A DNA stretch of 64,000 nucleotides from Bordetella genomosp. 12 (GTDB lineage: Bacteria; Pseudomonadota; Gammaproteobacteria; Burkholderiales; Burkholderiaceae_B). The translations under genes and the position numbers were made by a program. How positions within the stretch are numbered: position 1 is the stretch's first letter; each line of letters opens with the position of its first letter. The DNA lies in NCBI RefSeq assembly GCF_002261355.1, contig NZ_NEVU01000003.1:1302001-1366000 (forward strand), read 5' to 3'. The notes below the pieces were generated by a model. That model did not search any database. It was not told the origin of the DNA and saw nothing but the letters and a program-made list of their open reading frames with translations. Positions 36,014 through 45,772 of this stretch are shown piece after piece.

Positions 36014-37456
36014 ATGAAAAAAGGCGTAGCGATAGGCGCTGGCGTAATCGTAGTGGTGGTGGGCGCCTGGCTCGGGGGCACGTGGTACACCGGCGAGCGC
36101 CTGGCCGACGAAAGCCAGGCACGGCTGGATGAAGTCAATGCCTACCTGGACGCCACCTACCCCGGCACCGGCCTGAAAGTCGAACAGCTTGCGTTCGAGC
36201 GCGGGTTTTTCTCCACCTCGGCGCGCTATGGCCTGGTGGCCACGGCGCTGCCTGGCAGCCCCCTCAAACCCGGCGAGCGCCTGGAATTCGATGCCCGCAT
36301 CGATCACGGCCCCCTGCCGGCCGGCGCGCTGGCCCAGGGCCATTTGCTGCCGTCGATGGCCTTTGTCCACACCGCCATGGCCGACACCGAGGCCGCGCGC
36401 CCCTTCTTTACGGCGGCGCAGGGCAAGAACCCCCTGATCACCGATCTGGTGCTCGCCTACGGCGGCAGTGCCGCGGTCAAGGCCGAGGCGGCCGCGCTGA
36501 AATGGGCCGACCCGCAAGTGGATTTCGGCGGTGCGCGCTTCGAAGGCGATATCGGCAAGAATCTCAGCAGCATGAAAGGGCAGTTGCAGGCCCAGCCCAT
36601 CGCGATCTTCCTGCCGCGCGACGAGCGCATGCCGGCCACCCAGATCATGCTGGGCAACAGCCGCACGGAAGTCGATGGCAAGAAGGGCCAGTATGGTTAT
36701 CAGATCGGCACCAGCAACCTGCATATCGACCGCGTGGAAATCCGATCGCAGGGCGAGGCAGGCACCTGGCTGAGCGAAGACGTCAACTACAAGGGCGTCG
36801 TCAAGGAGGATGACCGCTTCCTCAACGGGCAGGTCGAATTCTCCGCCGACAAACTCGTCTTCAATGGCGCCGCGCTCGGCAGCCAGCACGGCACGATGAA
36901 ATTCTCCCGGCTCGATGGCGCCAAGCTCAAGGCCGTCAACGAGGTCTATCTGCGGCTGGCCAACGAGGCGGCCGCTCAAGGCCGCAGGCGCGGTGAGTTC
37001 AGCCCCGAACAGACGCAGCAGTTGGCCCAGGCGGCCGCGCCCTTGCTGGCTGACAATCCCACGCTGGCCCTGGAACCCTTCGCCTGGAAGAACGACAAAG
37101 GCGAGAGCCGGCTCAACCTGACGGTCACGCTGGCCCAACCCGTCAATCCTCAGGCCCAGGGCAGCGAGCTCATGCGCGAGCTGATCAAAAAGCTCGACGC
37201 ACGGCTGGTGCTGAACAAGCCCATGATGACCGCGCTGGGCACCTCGGTGATCCAGATGCAAGGCAAGAGCGAAGAAGAAGCCGCCACACTGGCCGCGCGC
37301 CAGGTCAACAACCTCGCCGGCATCGCCCTGATGCTGAACCTGGGCCGTGCCGAAGGCGAAGACATCGTGGGCACGCTGCAGTACGGCGACGGCAAGCTCA
37401 ACCTCAACGGTCGCGAGATGCCCACCGACGCCGTGCTGGGCGCCCTGCCCCACTGA
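36014..37456 (+). CDS. DUF945/YdgA-like protein (first paralogue)
   Basis: Protein of 480 aa with an N-terminal uncleaved-looking membrane segment (GVAIGAGVIVVVVGAWLGGTWY) followed by YTGERLADESQARLDEVNAYL, the standard opening of the DUF945/YdgA family, then a long periplasmic part with IDHGPLP and MAFVHTAM family stretches. Function of the family is not established; the fold is predicted to be a lipid- or polymer-associated periplasmic protein anchored in the inner membrane. GAGGAAG precedes ATG 36014. A strong terminator separates it from its paralogue, so the two are transcribed separately. Confidence 0.87.
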   Translation: MKKGVAIGAGVIVVVVGAWLGGTWYTGERLADESQARLDEVNAYLDATYPGTGLKVEQLAFERGFFSTSARYGLVATALPGSPLKPGERLEFDARIDHGPLPAGALAQGHLLPSMAFVHTAMADTEAARPFFTAAQGKNPLITDLVLAYGGSAAVKAEAAALKWADPQVDFGGARFEGDIGKNLSSMKGQLQAQPIAIFLPRDERMPATQIMLGNSRTEVDGKKGQYGYQIGTSNLHIDRVEIRSQGEAGTWLSEDVNYKGVVKEDDRFLNGQVEFSADKLVFNGAALGSQHGTMKFSRLDGAKLKAVNEVYLRLANEAAAQGRRRGEFSPEQTQQLAQAAAPLLADNPTLALEPFAWKNDKGESRLNLTVTLAQPVNPQAQGSELMRELIKKLDARLVLNKPMMTALGTSVIQMQGKSEEEAATLAARQVNNLAGIALMLNLGRAEGEDIVGTLQYGDGKLNLNGREMPTDAVLGALPH

Positions 37457-37469
37457 ACGCGCCGCCCTG

Positions 37470-37517
37470 CCGTCCGGCTGCGTTTCTGCGCGCCTTGGCC
37501 GCACCGGACGGTGTTTT
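37470..37517 (+). terminator. Intrinsic terminator after first DUF945 gene
   Basis: CCGTCCGG and CCGGACGG pair, extended inwards by TGCG/CGCA with one bulged base, and the stem is followed by TGTTTT. It lies 13 bases after the stop. Confidence 0.75.
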
Positions 37518-37522
37518 GCAAT

Positions 37523-37577
37523 TTGACATGGCTGGTAACCGGCCACGGTACTGTCGCGCAGCGGCCATGGCTATACT
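37523..37577 (+). promoter_or_regulatory. Candidate promoter region of second DUF945 gene
   Basis: A consensus -35 TTGACA (37523-37528) is followed 17-18 bases later only by a weak -10 (GGTACT). A better -10, TATACT (37572-37577), sits in the motif GGCTATACTCGC, similar to CGCTATACTTTC upstream of the first paralogue (35934-35939). Either could start transcription before ATG 37637. Confidence 0.4.
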
Positions 37578-37636
37578 CGCCGCGGACTGAACCCGGGCCG
37601 CGTGCGCGCGCCGCGTGATTACTCAGGAACACCAAA

Positions 37637-39526
37637 ATGAAGAAAAGCGTTGCAATCACCTCAGGCGTGATCATCGTGGCAGTGGGCGCCTGGCTCGGCG
37701 CCACGTGGTACACCGGCAAGCGCATCGAAGCGCAGACGCATCAGTATCTGGCCCAGGCCAACGACAAACTGGCCGCCGCCGTGCCCGGCGTGGGTATCCG
37801 CATCGAGCAGGATCGCTATGAGCGCGGTTTTTTCCACAGCCAGGCGCGCTACACGATTACGTTCACGACGGAAAAAACCGAAGAAGACAACAAACCGCTG
37901 ACCATCGCCGTCGTCAGCGATATCGAGCATGGCCCCTTCCCCGCGGGGGCCCTCAAGCGCGGCAAGTGGCTGCCTCAGCTGGCCTTCGTCCACTCGCAGC
38001 TGGACAACAACGATGTGGTCAAGCCCTTCTTTGATATGGCGCAAGGCAAGCCGCCGCTCTGGAGCGATACCATCCTGAGCTATGACGGCAAGGCCGACGG
38101 CACCGGCGGCGTCGCCGCGCTCAGTTTCAAGGATGACCGGGGCGCGTTCCATTTCAGCGGCGCCACGGTCCACTCGGTCTACGACAACCACGACCAGAGC
38201 GTCAAAGGCCGTATCGAAGCCGATGAGCTCAAGCTCGACGTGGTCGAGGACGGCGATCAGGTCCATGCCCGCATCAGCGGCGTGGGCATGGATATCGACA
38301 GCCACATGGGCAAGTTCGGGCTGTCCGTCGGCACCTCGGCGCTGCTGGTCAAAACGCTCGAAGTCTCCTCGCCCGGGCTGGGCTCGACGCTCACCCTGGA
38401 CAACCTGGGCTACGCTCTGGACATCAGCGAGGACGACACCTTCGTGGCCGGCAAGGCCGTGTACAAGGTCGGCAAGCTCGCCGTGGGCAAGGACGATTTC
38501 GGCGGCGGCGAACTGGCCTTGTCGGTGGCCCATCTGGACGGCCAGACCATGAAGGTTTTCTCCGACACGTACAAGCAGATGGTGCGCGGCCTGATGGCCG
38601 GGCGCGGCACGGACGAAGGCCTGCGCGACGAGCAGATCGCCTCCCTGATGGAAAACGGCGGCAAGCTGCTGGCCGCCAAGCCCAGCCTCGCCATCGACCA
38701 GCTCGTCTGGCGCAACAGCGCGGGCGAAAGCCGGTTCAGCCTCAAGCTGGACCTGGCCAAGCCGCAAAGCGAGGCCGGCGACGACTTCATCCAGAGCGGC
38801 GCGGAGTTCGTGCAGAAAGCGATCAAGCGCATCGACGCCAATCTACTGATCTCCAAGCCCATGGCCATTGCCCTGACCGAACAGTTTCTGCGCCTGCGCG
38901 GCGCGGACGCCGAGTCGGCCAAGCAAGAGGCCGAAGAGAATATCCAGGCCGTGGCCGGCATGGCCGAAATGATGAATCTGGGCCGCAATGACGGCGACAA
39001 CATCGTCAGCAAGTTCAACTATGCCGATGGCCGGGGCGAACTCAATGGCAAGGAAGTGCCCGTCAAGGAATGGCTGGCCGATCTGGCCAACGCGGGCGGC
39101 GACACCATGGACGACGACGACGAGTCGCCGGTCGTCGATGAGCTGGACGCGGAAACCGTGGCGGACATCATCGATGCCGCCGGCTATGAGTACGGCTACA
39201 ACGAAGACAAGAAGATCTTCACCGTGCTGGCAGAGGAACTCTCCCCCACCGATATCACCGTGGCGCTGATCTGCGCGCCGGACTGCGACAAGCTGCGTCT
39301 GACCGCCGTCTATGGCGACCAGCCGCCGCCGTCGGCCGCTGTCATCAAGCAATGGAATGCCGAGTACAGCAGCTTCGGCCAGGCCTCGCTGAACAAGCGC
39401 GGCAAGGCCATGCTGCAGTACGAGGTCGACGTCTCGGAAGGCATGTCCCTGGACACCATCCAGATGTTCCTGGAAACCTTTCTGGCGGTGGCGGACGACT
39501 TCCCCCAGCCGCCTGACGACCAATAA
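37637..39526 (+). CDS. DUF945/YdgA-like protein with C-terminal YbjN-like domain (second paralogue)
   Basis: Protein of 629 aa. Residues 1-485 parallel the first paralogue: membrane anchor VAITSGVIIVAVGAWLGATW, then YTGKRIEAQTHQYLAQANDKL, DIEHGPFPAGALKRG and PQLAFVHSQL. After an acidic linker (MDDDDESPVVDELD) about 130 extra residues follow, with AGYEYGYNEDKKIFTVLAEE, SSFGQASLNKRGKAMLQYEV and FLETFLAVADDF; these look like a YbjN-type domain (chaperone-like fold). Such a fusion to DUF945 is unusual. The fused domain would be in the periplasm if the anchor is oriented as usual, which is odd for YbjN. Function unknown. Confidence 0.82.
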   Translation: MKKSVAITSGVIIVAVGAWLGATWYTGKRIEAQTHQYLAQANDKLAAAVPGVGIRIEQDRYERGFFHSQARYTITFTTEKTEEDNKPLTIAVVSDIEHGPFPAGALKRGKWLPQLAFVHSQLDNNDVVKPFFDMAQGKPPLWSDTILSYDGKADGTGGVAALSFKDDRGAFHFSGATVHSVYDNHDQSVKGRIEADELKLDVVEDGDQVHARISGVGMDIDSHMGKFGLSVGTSALLVKTLEVSSPGLGSTLTLDNLGYALDISEDDTFVAGKAVYKVGKLAVGKDDFGGGELALSVAHLDGQTMKVFSDTYKQMVRGLMAGRGTDEGLRDEQIASLMENGGKLLAAKPSLAIDQLVWRNSAGESRFSLKLDLAKPQSEAGDDFIQSGAEFVQKAIKRIDANLLISKPMAIALTEQFLRLRGADAESAKQEAEENIQAVAGMAEMMNLGRNDGDNIVSKFNYADGRGELNGKEVPVKEWLADLANAGGDTMDDDDESPVVDELDAETVADIIDAAGYEYGYNEDKKIFTVLAEELSPTDITVALICAPDCDKLRLTAVYGDQPPPSAAVIKQWNAEYSSFGQASLNKRGKAMLQYEVDVSEGMSLDTIQMFLETFLAVADDFPQPPDDQ

Positions 39527-39540
39527 GCCGCACGGCCTGA

Positions 39541-39567
39541 ACGCGCCCACCGGGGCGCGTTTTTTTA
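39541..39567 (+). terminator. Intrinsic terminator after second DUF945 gene
   Basis: ACGCGCCC pairs with GGGCGCGT around a short loop, and seven T follow. It ends the plus-strand unit before the converging gcvP gene. Confidence 0.9.
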
Positions 39568-39590
39568 TGCCTGGATACCGCCGCCTCAAA

Positions 39591-39630
39591 TGACCGGGGC
39601 CCCGGCTCTGACGAGCAGGGGCCCCGGTCA
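39591..39630 (-). terminator. Long hairpin after gcvP
   Basis: TGACCGGGGCCCC and GGGGCCCCGGTCA form perfect 13-base arms around a 14-base loop, starting 16 bases after the gcvP stop on the minus strand. It lacks a good T run on either strand. It probably acts as a 3' end stabiliser or part of a bidirectional termination region together with the neighbouring plus-strand terminator. Confidence 0.6.
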
Positions 39631-39646
39631 GACCGAAACGAAACGA

Positions 39647-42520
39647 TCAGAGATAGGCTTCCATGGGCAGGCAAGCGCACACGAGGTTGCGATCGCCATA
39701 GGCATTATCCACCCGCGCCACGGGCGGCCAGTACTTGGCCTCGCGCAGCGTGGCGACCGGATAGGCGGCCTGCTGGCGCGGATAGTCGTGGTCCCACTCA
39801 TCGGCCAGCAACATCTGCGCAGTATGCGGCGCGTTCTTCAGGACGTTGTCCTCACGATCGCGCTCGCCACGCTCGATCTGGGCGATCTCGGCGCGGATGG
39901 CGACCATCGCATCGATGAAACGCTCGAGCTCGGCCAGTCCTTCGGACTCGGTCGGCTCGACCATGAGCGTGCCAGCCACCGGGAAGCTCATGGTCGGCGC
40001 GTGGAAGCCATAATCCATCAGGCGCTTGGCAATGTCTTCGGCGCTCACGCCGCTGCTGTCCTTGAGCGGACGCACGTCCAGAATGCATTCGTGCGCCACA
40101 CGGCCGTGACGGCCCGCGTACAGCACCGGATAGTGCTCACGCAGGCGCGTGGCCACGTAGTTGGCGTTCAGGATGGCCACTTCGGTGGCGCGGCGCAGCC
40201 CTTCGGCCCCCATCAGGGCGATATAAACGAAGGGAATGGCCAGGATGCCGGCCGAACCATAGGGCGCAGCCGACACCGGGCCCACCTTGGCCTGGGCGTC
40301 CAGCTTGCCTTGCTCATTGACCACGCCCGGCAGATAGGGCGCCAGGTGAGCACGAACCGCCACCGGACCCACGCCGGGGCCGCCGCCGCCATGCGGGATG
40401 CAGAACGTCTTGTGCAGGTTCAGGTGCGACACATCGGAGCCGAACTTGCCCGGTTTGGCCACGCCCACCATGGCATTCATGTTGGCGCCGTCGAGATAGA
40501 CCTGGCCGCCGGCCGCATGCACGCGTTCGCAGATCTCGGTGACCGCTTCTTCGAACACGCCGTGTGTCGAAGGATAGGTGATCATGAGGGCCGCCAGACG
40601 GTCGCCGACTTGCTCGATCTTGGCCTGCAGGTCGGCCAGATCGACGTTGCCCTGCGCGTCGGAGGCCACCACGACCACGTCCATGCCGGCCAGTTGCGCC
40701 GAGGCCGGGTTGGTGCCGTGCGCCGAAGCCGGAATCAGGCAGACGTTGCGCTGATGCTCGCCACGCGCCTGATGGTAGCCGCGAATGGCCAGCAGGCCGG
40801 CGTACTCGCCCTGCGCGCCGGAGTTGGGCTGCAGGCTGATGTTGTCGTAGCCGGTGATCTCGCACAACGCCGCCGACAGGCGATCGATGAGCTCGCGGTA
40901 GCCCGTGGTCTGCGCGGCCGGCGCAAACGGGTGGATCAGCGCGAACTCCGGCCAGGTGATGGGGATCATCTCGGCCGTGGCATTGAGCTTCATGGTGCAC
41001 GAGCCCAGCGGGATCATGCTGCGATCCAGCGCCAGGTCCTTGTCGGCGAGCTTGCGCAGGTAGCGCAGCATGTCGGTTTCGGATTGCACGCTGGAGAAAA
41101 TCGGGTGCGCCAGGATGGGCGAGGTGCGCACGGTGCCCGGCGGCAGCGCGGCGCCGGCCTCGGCCGCCAGCGACTGGCTGTCCAGGCGCGCGGCCGGCTT
41201 GCCCACGGCAGCGGCGAACACATCGACCAGCGCCTGCAGATCCTCGAGCGTGACGGTTTCGTCCAGCGACACCGCCACCTGAGCGTCGTTGACGCGGCGC
41301 AGATTGATCTGCGCGCCTTCGGCGGCGGCCACGATGGCCGCGGTCGATGCGCCGGCTTGGATCAGCAAGGTGTCGAAATAGCTGTCGTTCTGCACCGTCA
41401 GGCCCAAGGCCAGCAGTTGTTCGCGCAGCGCGCCGGTAAAGCTGTGAACCCGCGTGGCAATGCGGCGGATGCCCGCCGGGCCATGCCAGACGGCGTACAA
41501 GCCGGCCATCACCGCCAGCAGCACCTGCGCCGTGCAGATGTTCGAGGTGGCCTTTTCGCGGCGGATGTGCTGCTCGCGCGTTTGCAGCGCCAGGCGCAAG
41601 GCCGGATTGCCCTGGGCGTCCTTGGACACGCCCACCAGGCGGCCAGCCATATTGCGCTTGAACGCGTCGCGGCATGCCATGAAGCCGGCGTGCGGGCCGC
41701 CGAAGCCGAAAGGCACGCCGAAGCGCTGAGCGGTGCCGATGGCGATGTCGGCGCCCCACTCGCCCGGCGGCGTCAGCAGCGCCAGGGCCAGCAGATCGGT
41801 CGCGCACGCGACCACGGCGCCCTGCGCATGCGCGGCCTCGGCCAGATCACGATAATTGACCACGCCGCCCAGGCTGTGCGGGTATTGCAGCAACACGCCA
41901 AAACACTCGGGCAAGCCTTGCGCTTCGTCACCGATGACGATCTCGATGCCCAGGCCCTCGGCGCGCGTGCGCACGACTTCGATGGTCTGGGGATGGCAGT
42001 GCTGCGAAATGAAGAAGACCTGGCTTTTGGACTTGGCGCCCCGGCGCGCCAGCGTCATGGCTTCGGCCGCGGCCGTGCCCTCATCCAGCAACGAGGCATT
42101 GGAGATGTCCAGCCCCGTCAGGTCGGCGACCATGGTCTGGTAGTTGAGCAACGCCTCCAGGCGGCCTTGCGAAATTTCGGGCTGGTAGGGCGTGTAAGCC
42201 GTGTACCAGGCGGGATTCTCGAGCACGTTGCGCAGCACCACATTGGGCGTGTGCGTGCCGTAATAACCCTGGCCGATATAGTTGCGGAACACCTTGTTGC
42301 GCGCGGCCACCTGTTTGAGTTCGGCCAGCACGTCCGGCTCGCTGCGCGAGGCCGGCAGCGCCAGCGGCGCCTCGTTGCGGATACGGGGCGGAACGACTTC
42401 CTCGATCAGGGCATCCAGGCTGGCGCAGCCGATGACGGCCAGCATTTTGGCCTGATCGGCATCGGATGGGCCGATATGGCGGGGGATGAAGTCGGAGTGG
42501 GTGTCTAGGGCGCGCGACAT
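39647..42520 (-). CDS. gcvP: Glycine dehydrogenase (decarboxylating), P protein
   Basis: PLP-dependent P protein of the glycine cleavage complex, 957 aa, single-chain form. N-terminus [19 protein letters not shown]-terminal half carries the PLP-lysine segment [18 protein letters not shown] near residue 710 and the preceding [10 protein letters not shown]. It decarboxylates glycine and passes the aminomethyl group to the lipoyl arm of GcvH. It is last in the gcvT-gcvH-gcvP order, 50 bases after gcvH, under the glycine riboswitch. Confidence 0.98.
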   Translation of the reverse strand: MSRALDTHSDFIPRHIGPSDADQAKMLAVIGCASLDALIEEVVPPRIRNEAPLALPASRSEPDVLAELKQVAARNKVFRNYIGQGYYGTHTPNVVLRNVLENPAWYTAYTPYQPEISQGRLEALLNYQTMVADLTGLDISNASLLDEGTAAAEAMTLARRGAKSKSQVFFISQHCHPQTIEVVRTRAEGLGIEIVIGDEAQGLPECFGVLLQYPHSLGGVVNYRDLAEAAHAQGAVVACATDLLALALLTPPGEWGADIAIGTAQRFGVPFGFGGPHAGFMACRDAFKRNMAGRLVGVSKDAQGNPALRLALQTREQHIRREKATSNICTAQVLLAVMAGLYAVWHGPAGIRRIATRVHSFTGALREQLLALGLTVQNDSYFDTLLIQAGASTAAIVAAAEGAQINLRRVNDAQVAVSLDETVTLEDLQALVDVFAAAVGKPAARLDSQSLAAEAGAALPPGTVRTSPILAHPIFSSVQSETDMLRYLRKLADKDLALDRSMIPLGSCTMKLNATAEMIPITWPEFALIHPFAPAAQTTGYRELIDRLSAALCEITGYDNISLQPNSGAQGEYAGLLAIRGYHQARGEHQRNVCLIPASAHGTNPASAQLAGMDVVVVASDAQGNVDLADLQAKIEQVGDRLAALMITYPSTHGVFEEAVTEICERVHAAGGQVYLDGANMNAMVGVAKPGKFGSDVSHLNLHKTFCIPHGGGGPGVGPVAVRAHLAPYLPGVVNEQGKLDAQAKVGPVSAAPYGSAGILAIPFVYIALMGAEGLRRATEVAILNANYVATRLREHYPVLYAGRHGRVAHECILDVRPLKDSSGVSAEDIAKRLMDYGFHAPTMSFPVAGTLMVEPTESEGLAELERFIDAMVAIRAEIAQIERGERDREDNVLKNAPHTAQMLLADEWDHDYPRQQAAYPVATLREAKYWPPVARVDNAYGDRNLVCACLPMEAYL

Positions 42521-42570
42521 GGTGTTCTCGAAAATTCGGGTAAGGCGCGGGCCGCGGCCCGCGCGGCCGG

Positions 42571-42948
42571 TCAGCCGTTGGCGACCGCTTCGTAGCCGGC
42601 TGCGTCCAGCAGCTTGTCGGCGTCGGCGGCATTGGCCGGCTTGATCTTGAAGATCCAGGCCGTGAAGGCCGATTCGTTGATCAGGTTGGGATTGGCTTCG
42701 AGCTCGTCATTGAAGGCGACGATTTCGCCGTCGACCGGCGCGTAGATGTCCGAGGCCGCTTTGACGGACTCGACCACGCCAGCGGTTTCGCCCGCATTGA
42801 GCGTGGCGCCGACATTGACGTCGCCCACGAAAACCAGGTCGCCCAGTTGATCCTGGGCGTTGTCGGTGATGCCGACGACGAAGACGTCGCCTTCGGCTTT
42901 GACCCACTCATGGGACGAGGTGTATTTGCGATCGGTAGGCAGACTCAT
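42571..42948 (-). CDS. gcvH: Glycine cleavage system H protein
   Basis: Lipoyl carrier of 125 aa that shuttles the aminomethyl group between P, T and L proteins. The lipoylated lysine is in [15 protein letters not shown]; the N-terminal KYTSSHEWV is characteristic. AGGAG five to six bases before ATG 42948 fixes the start and excludes an upstream in-frame extension. Confidence 0.98.
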   Translation of the reverse strand: MSLPTDRKYTSSHEWVKAEGDVFVVGITDNAQDQLGDLVFVGDVNVGATLNAGETAGVVESVKAASDIYAPVDGEIVAFNDELEANPNLINESAFTAWIFKIKPANAADADKLLDAAGYEAVANG

Positions 42949-43035
42949 GGGAGCTCCTGAAGAAATCCGGTGGTATGGGTATAGAAAAAATGCTGCGCGC
43001 CTTGCGCGCGGGCAGGCCGCGCGCAAGCCGCCAGT

Positions 43036-44136
43036 TTACGAGTGTTCGACAGCTTTGCCGTGACGCACGAAAGGCAGTTTGACCACGGTGGCGGGCACCC
43101 ATTTGCCGCGGATGTCGACCTCGACCGCGTCGCCGGGCTTGACGGCCAGCGGCAGGCGGGCAAAGGCGATGGAGACGCCCAGCGTCGGCGACATGGTGCC
43201 GCTGGTGATCTCGCCCGGGCCCTGCGGGGTGCGCACGGCCATGTGCGCGCGCATCACGCCGCGTTCGGCAAGCCGCAGCCCCAGAAAGGCGCGGGGCGTG
43301 GCGAATTGCTCGAGCGCATCCCGGCCGATGAAGCGGCGCGCGTCGTCCTTGAGCGACACCGTCCACGTCAGGCCAGCCTGATCGGGATGGATGAGTTCGT
43401 CCATGTCCTGGCCGTAGAGATTCATGCCGGCTTCCAGGCGCAGGGTATCGCGCGCGCCCAGCCCGCAAGGGCGTACGCCCTGGGCGGTGAGGTCTTGCCA
43501 GAGCGCGACCGCTGCGCTGGCCGGCAGCACGATCTCGAAGCCATCCTCGCCGGTGTAGCCGGTGCGGGCGACGAGCGTGTCCTCGGGCTGGCGCGCCGCG
43601 CTAAACGGCGTCAGGGCCTCGGTGGCGGCCTGCCAGCCCGGGCGGGCCGACCACACCTTGGCGCGGGCGTTGGGGCCTTGCACCGCGATCATGGCCAGAT
43701 CGCGGCGCGGGGTGATGCTGACGGCGAAATCGCCGGCCGCCGCCACGCGTGTCATCCAGGCGATGTCTTTGTCGGCGGTGCCGGCATTGACCACCACGCG
43801 CCAGTTATCCGCCGCGAAGTAATAAATGATCAGATCGTCGATCACCCCGCCTTGCGGGTTGAGCATGCAGGAATACAGCGCCTTGCCGGGCGTGCTCAGG
43901 CGGGCGACGTCGTTGGCCACCAGACGGCGCAGAAAGGCCGTGGCATCGGCGCCAGTGACATCGACGTTGAGCATGTGCGACACATCGAACATGCCGGCAT
44001 CCTGGCGCACCGCGTGATGCTCCTCCAGCTGCGAGCCATAGGCCAGCGGCATTTCCCAGCCGCCGAAATCGACCATGCGGGCGCCGGCGCCCAGGTGGGT
44101 TTCGGCCAGGGGAGTACGTTTCAAAGAGGCGGACAT
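43036..44136 (-). CDS. gcvT: Aminomethyltransferase, T protein of glycine cleavage system
   Basis: Folate-dependent aminomethyltransferase, 366 aa, releasing ammonia and 5,10-methylene-THF. Motifs: [28 protein letters not shown], the folate-site [15 protein letters not shown], and [18 protein letters not shown]. Start ATG 44136, with GGAG nine bases upstream, is preferred to ATG 44157, which has no binding site. First gene of the operon, about 75 bases downstream of the riboswitch. Confidence 0.97.
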   Translation of the reverse strand: MSASLKRTPLAETHLGAGARMVDFGGWEMPLAYGSQLEEHHAVRQDAGMFDVSHMLNVDVTGADATAFLRRLVANDVARLSTPGKALYSCMLNPQGGVIDDLIIYYFAADNWRVVVNAGTADKDIAWMTRVAAAGDFAVSITPRRDLAMIAVQGPNARAKVWSARPGWQAATEALTPFSAARQPEDTLVARTGYTGEDGFEIVLPASAAVALWQDLTAQGVRPCGLGARDTLRLEAGMNLYGQDMDELIHPDQAGLTWTVSLKDDARRFIGRDALEQFATPRAFLGLRLAERGVMRAHMAVRTPQGPGEITSGTMSPTLGVSIAFARLPLAVKPGDAVEVDIRGKWVPATVVKLPFVRHGKAVEHS

Positions 44137-44209
44137 GCGAGGGCGCTCCAATGGCATAGAGAATGCCGGCCCCAGGGATGCGGAAAACGCCCGGTAGCCG
44201 GTCGGGTTT

Positions 44210-44430
44210 CCGCCCCTCTGTCCTTTTGCCTGAGAGTTGCCCCGCGCGCATGGCGGGTTTGCACCTTCGGCGCCTGGGCTGACCGCTGCGCGGCGCCAGG
44301 TCTCTCCAGAGTGCTGTTACGGCCAACCGCCAGGCGGCTGGGCGTGCAATGCGCGGTATGGGTTACCTGAGCGATTCCGGGCGAATTGCGCCTTCGGCGG
44401 CGGACCTCAAGGCCCGCTCTCTCCCGCGAC
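44210..44430 (-). promoter_or_regulatory. Tandem glycine riboswitch in the gcvT leader
   Basis: Two aptamers in series on the minus strand. The first runs from GCGGGAGAGAGCGGG through GCCGAAGGCGCAA to CGCTCAGGTAACCC; the second from CTCTGGAGAGACC through GCCGAAGGTGCAAAC to the hallmark CTCAGGCAAAAGGACAGAG. This matches the known glycine riboswitch class in which both aptamers bind glycine; a short linker separates them. It controls the glycine cleavage operon, probably turning it on when glycine is plentiful. Confidence 0.95.
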
Positions 44431-44448
44431 ATGCATGACAGCGTGCGA

Positions 44449-44477
44449 AGCATACAACGAAAGCGCGGGGCGGCAAA
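44449..44477 (-). promoter_or_regulatory. Candidate promoter of the gcvTHP operon
   Basis: Reading leftward: TTTGCC (44477-44472), 17-base spacer, TATGCT (44454-44449). Transcription would start about a dozen bases before the first riboswitch aptamer, the expected position. Match to consensus is moderate. Confidence 0.5.
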
Positions 44478-44564
44478 ACCCGGGTTCTCCCGCCGCTCGG
44501 ACGCGGCATCGCCGAGCGTTCGGCCATGGCCGCGCGCGCCCAGGCCGGGCGGCAGGCCCCAGGG

Positions 44565-45758
44565 TCAGAGCGCCCGGCCGCAGGCCACCGCCGACGCCCA
44601 GGCCCACTGGAAGTTGTAGCCCCCCAGCCAGCCCGTCACGTCCACCGTCTCGCCGATGAAATACAGCCCCGGAACGGCCCGCGCCTGCAGGGATTTCTGA
44701 TCCAGCGCGCGGGTATCGACGCCGCCGCGCATGACCTCGGCCTTTTTGTAGCCGGCCGTGCCGGTCGGCGCGAGCGACCAGTGATGAATGCGCGCGGCCA
44801 GATCGAGCAATTTGCGGTCGGGCACGTCGGCCAGCCGCGCCTGCGCCAGGCCCGCGTCGCCCGATTGCGCCAGCCAGGCGTCGGCCAGGCGCTTGGGCCA
44901 CAGGCCCGCCAGCACGGTATGCATCTGCTGCCGCGCCCCCGACTTGGCCTGCAGCAATTCCTTAGCCAGATCCCGGCCCGGCGCCAGATCGATCTCGATG
45001 GCCGTGCCCGGCTTCCAATAACTGGAGATCTGCAGAATCGCCGGCCCCGACAACCCCCGGTGCGTAAAGAGCAGATCCTCGAGGAACTCCCCGCGCGCCT
45101 TGCCCTGCCCGGTGCCCAGGCTGACCTCCAGCGCGACCCCGGACAACTCGGCGAACGGCTGCCACTGTTGCGCGTCGAAGGTCAGCGGCACCAGCGCGGG
45201 CCGGGGCTCGACCACCTTTAAGCCGAACTGGCGCGCGACCTTCAAGCCAAAGTCCGTCGCGCCCAGCTGGGGGATGGCCATACCGCCAGTGGCGATGACC
45301 AGCCGCGCCGCGCGCAATGGCGCGCCATCGGTGGCCAGGGCCCAGGACTCGCCATCGCGCGTGATCTCCCGCACCGCACAGGGCATGCGCCAGGTCACCC
45401 GGCCGCGCTCGCATTCGCGCCGCAGCATCTCGATGATGTCTTCGCTGCTGTGGTCGCAGAACAATTGCCCGCGATGTTTTTCGTGCCAGGCGATGCGGTG
45501 CTCGCGCATCAGCCCGAGAAAATCCTGCGGCGTATAGCCCGCCAGCGCCGAGCGGCAGAAATGCAGATTCTCGGAAAGAAACTGCGCGGGGCTGGCGCCC
45601 AGGTTGGTGAAATTACAGCGCCCGCCGCCGGAGATGCGGATCTTCTCGGCCAGCCGGCTGGCGTGGTCGATGAGCACCACGGACAGGCCGCGCTGGCCGG
45701 CCACGGCCGCGCACATCATGCCGGCCGCCCCGGCGCCAATTATCGCAACGTCAAACAT
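44565..45758 (-). CDS. BaiN/HI0933-family FAD-dependent oxidoreductase
   Basis: Flavoprotein of 397 aa. N-terminal dinucleotide fold DVAIIGAGAAGMMCA, the family block KIRISGGGRCNFTN, VIATGGMAIPQLGATD, and the C-terminal GLYFIGETVDVTGWLGGYNFQWAWASG-like stretch (here ending ASAVACGRAL). The family includes BaiN and YhiN proteins, whose general bacterial role is not settled. ATG 45758 is 14 bases after the decarboxylase stop, so they may be co-transcribed. Confidence 0.9.
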   Translation of the reverse strand: MFDVAIIGAGAAGMMCAAVAGQRGLSVVLIDHASRLAEKIRISGGGRCNFTNLGASPAQFLSENLHFCRSALAGYTPQDFLGLMREHRIAWHEKHRGQLFCDHSSEDIIEMLRRECERGRVTWRMPCAVREITRDGESWALATDGAPLRAARLVIATGGMAIPQLGATDFGLKVARQFGLKVVEPRPALVPLTFDAQQWQPFAELSGVALEVSLGTGQGKARGEFLEDLLFTHRGLSGPAILQISSYWKPGTAIEIDLAPGRDLAKELLQAKSGARQQMHTVLAGLWPKRLADAWLAQSGDAGLAQARLADVPDRKLLDLAARIHHWSLAPTGTAGYKKAEVMRGGVDTRALDQKSLQARAVPGLYFIGETVDVTGWLGGYNFQWAWASAVACGRAL

Positions 45759-45772
45759 GCCGGCAGACAAGC

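Noticed and set aside
39591-39630. 13-base-arm inverted repeat as an insertion-sequence end or attachment site
   Set aside because: It lies between two convergent genes next to a terminator, with no transposase or direct repeats; a 3'-end hairpin is the simpler reading.
39590-42508. A 972-codon open frame antisense to gcvP
   Set aside because: gcvP is unmistakable on the other strand; the antisense product has skewed composition and no motifs.
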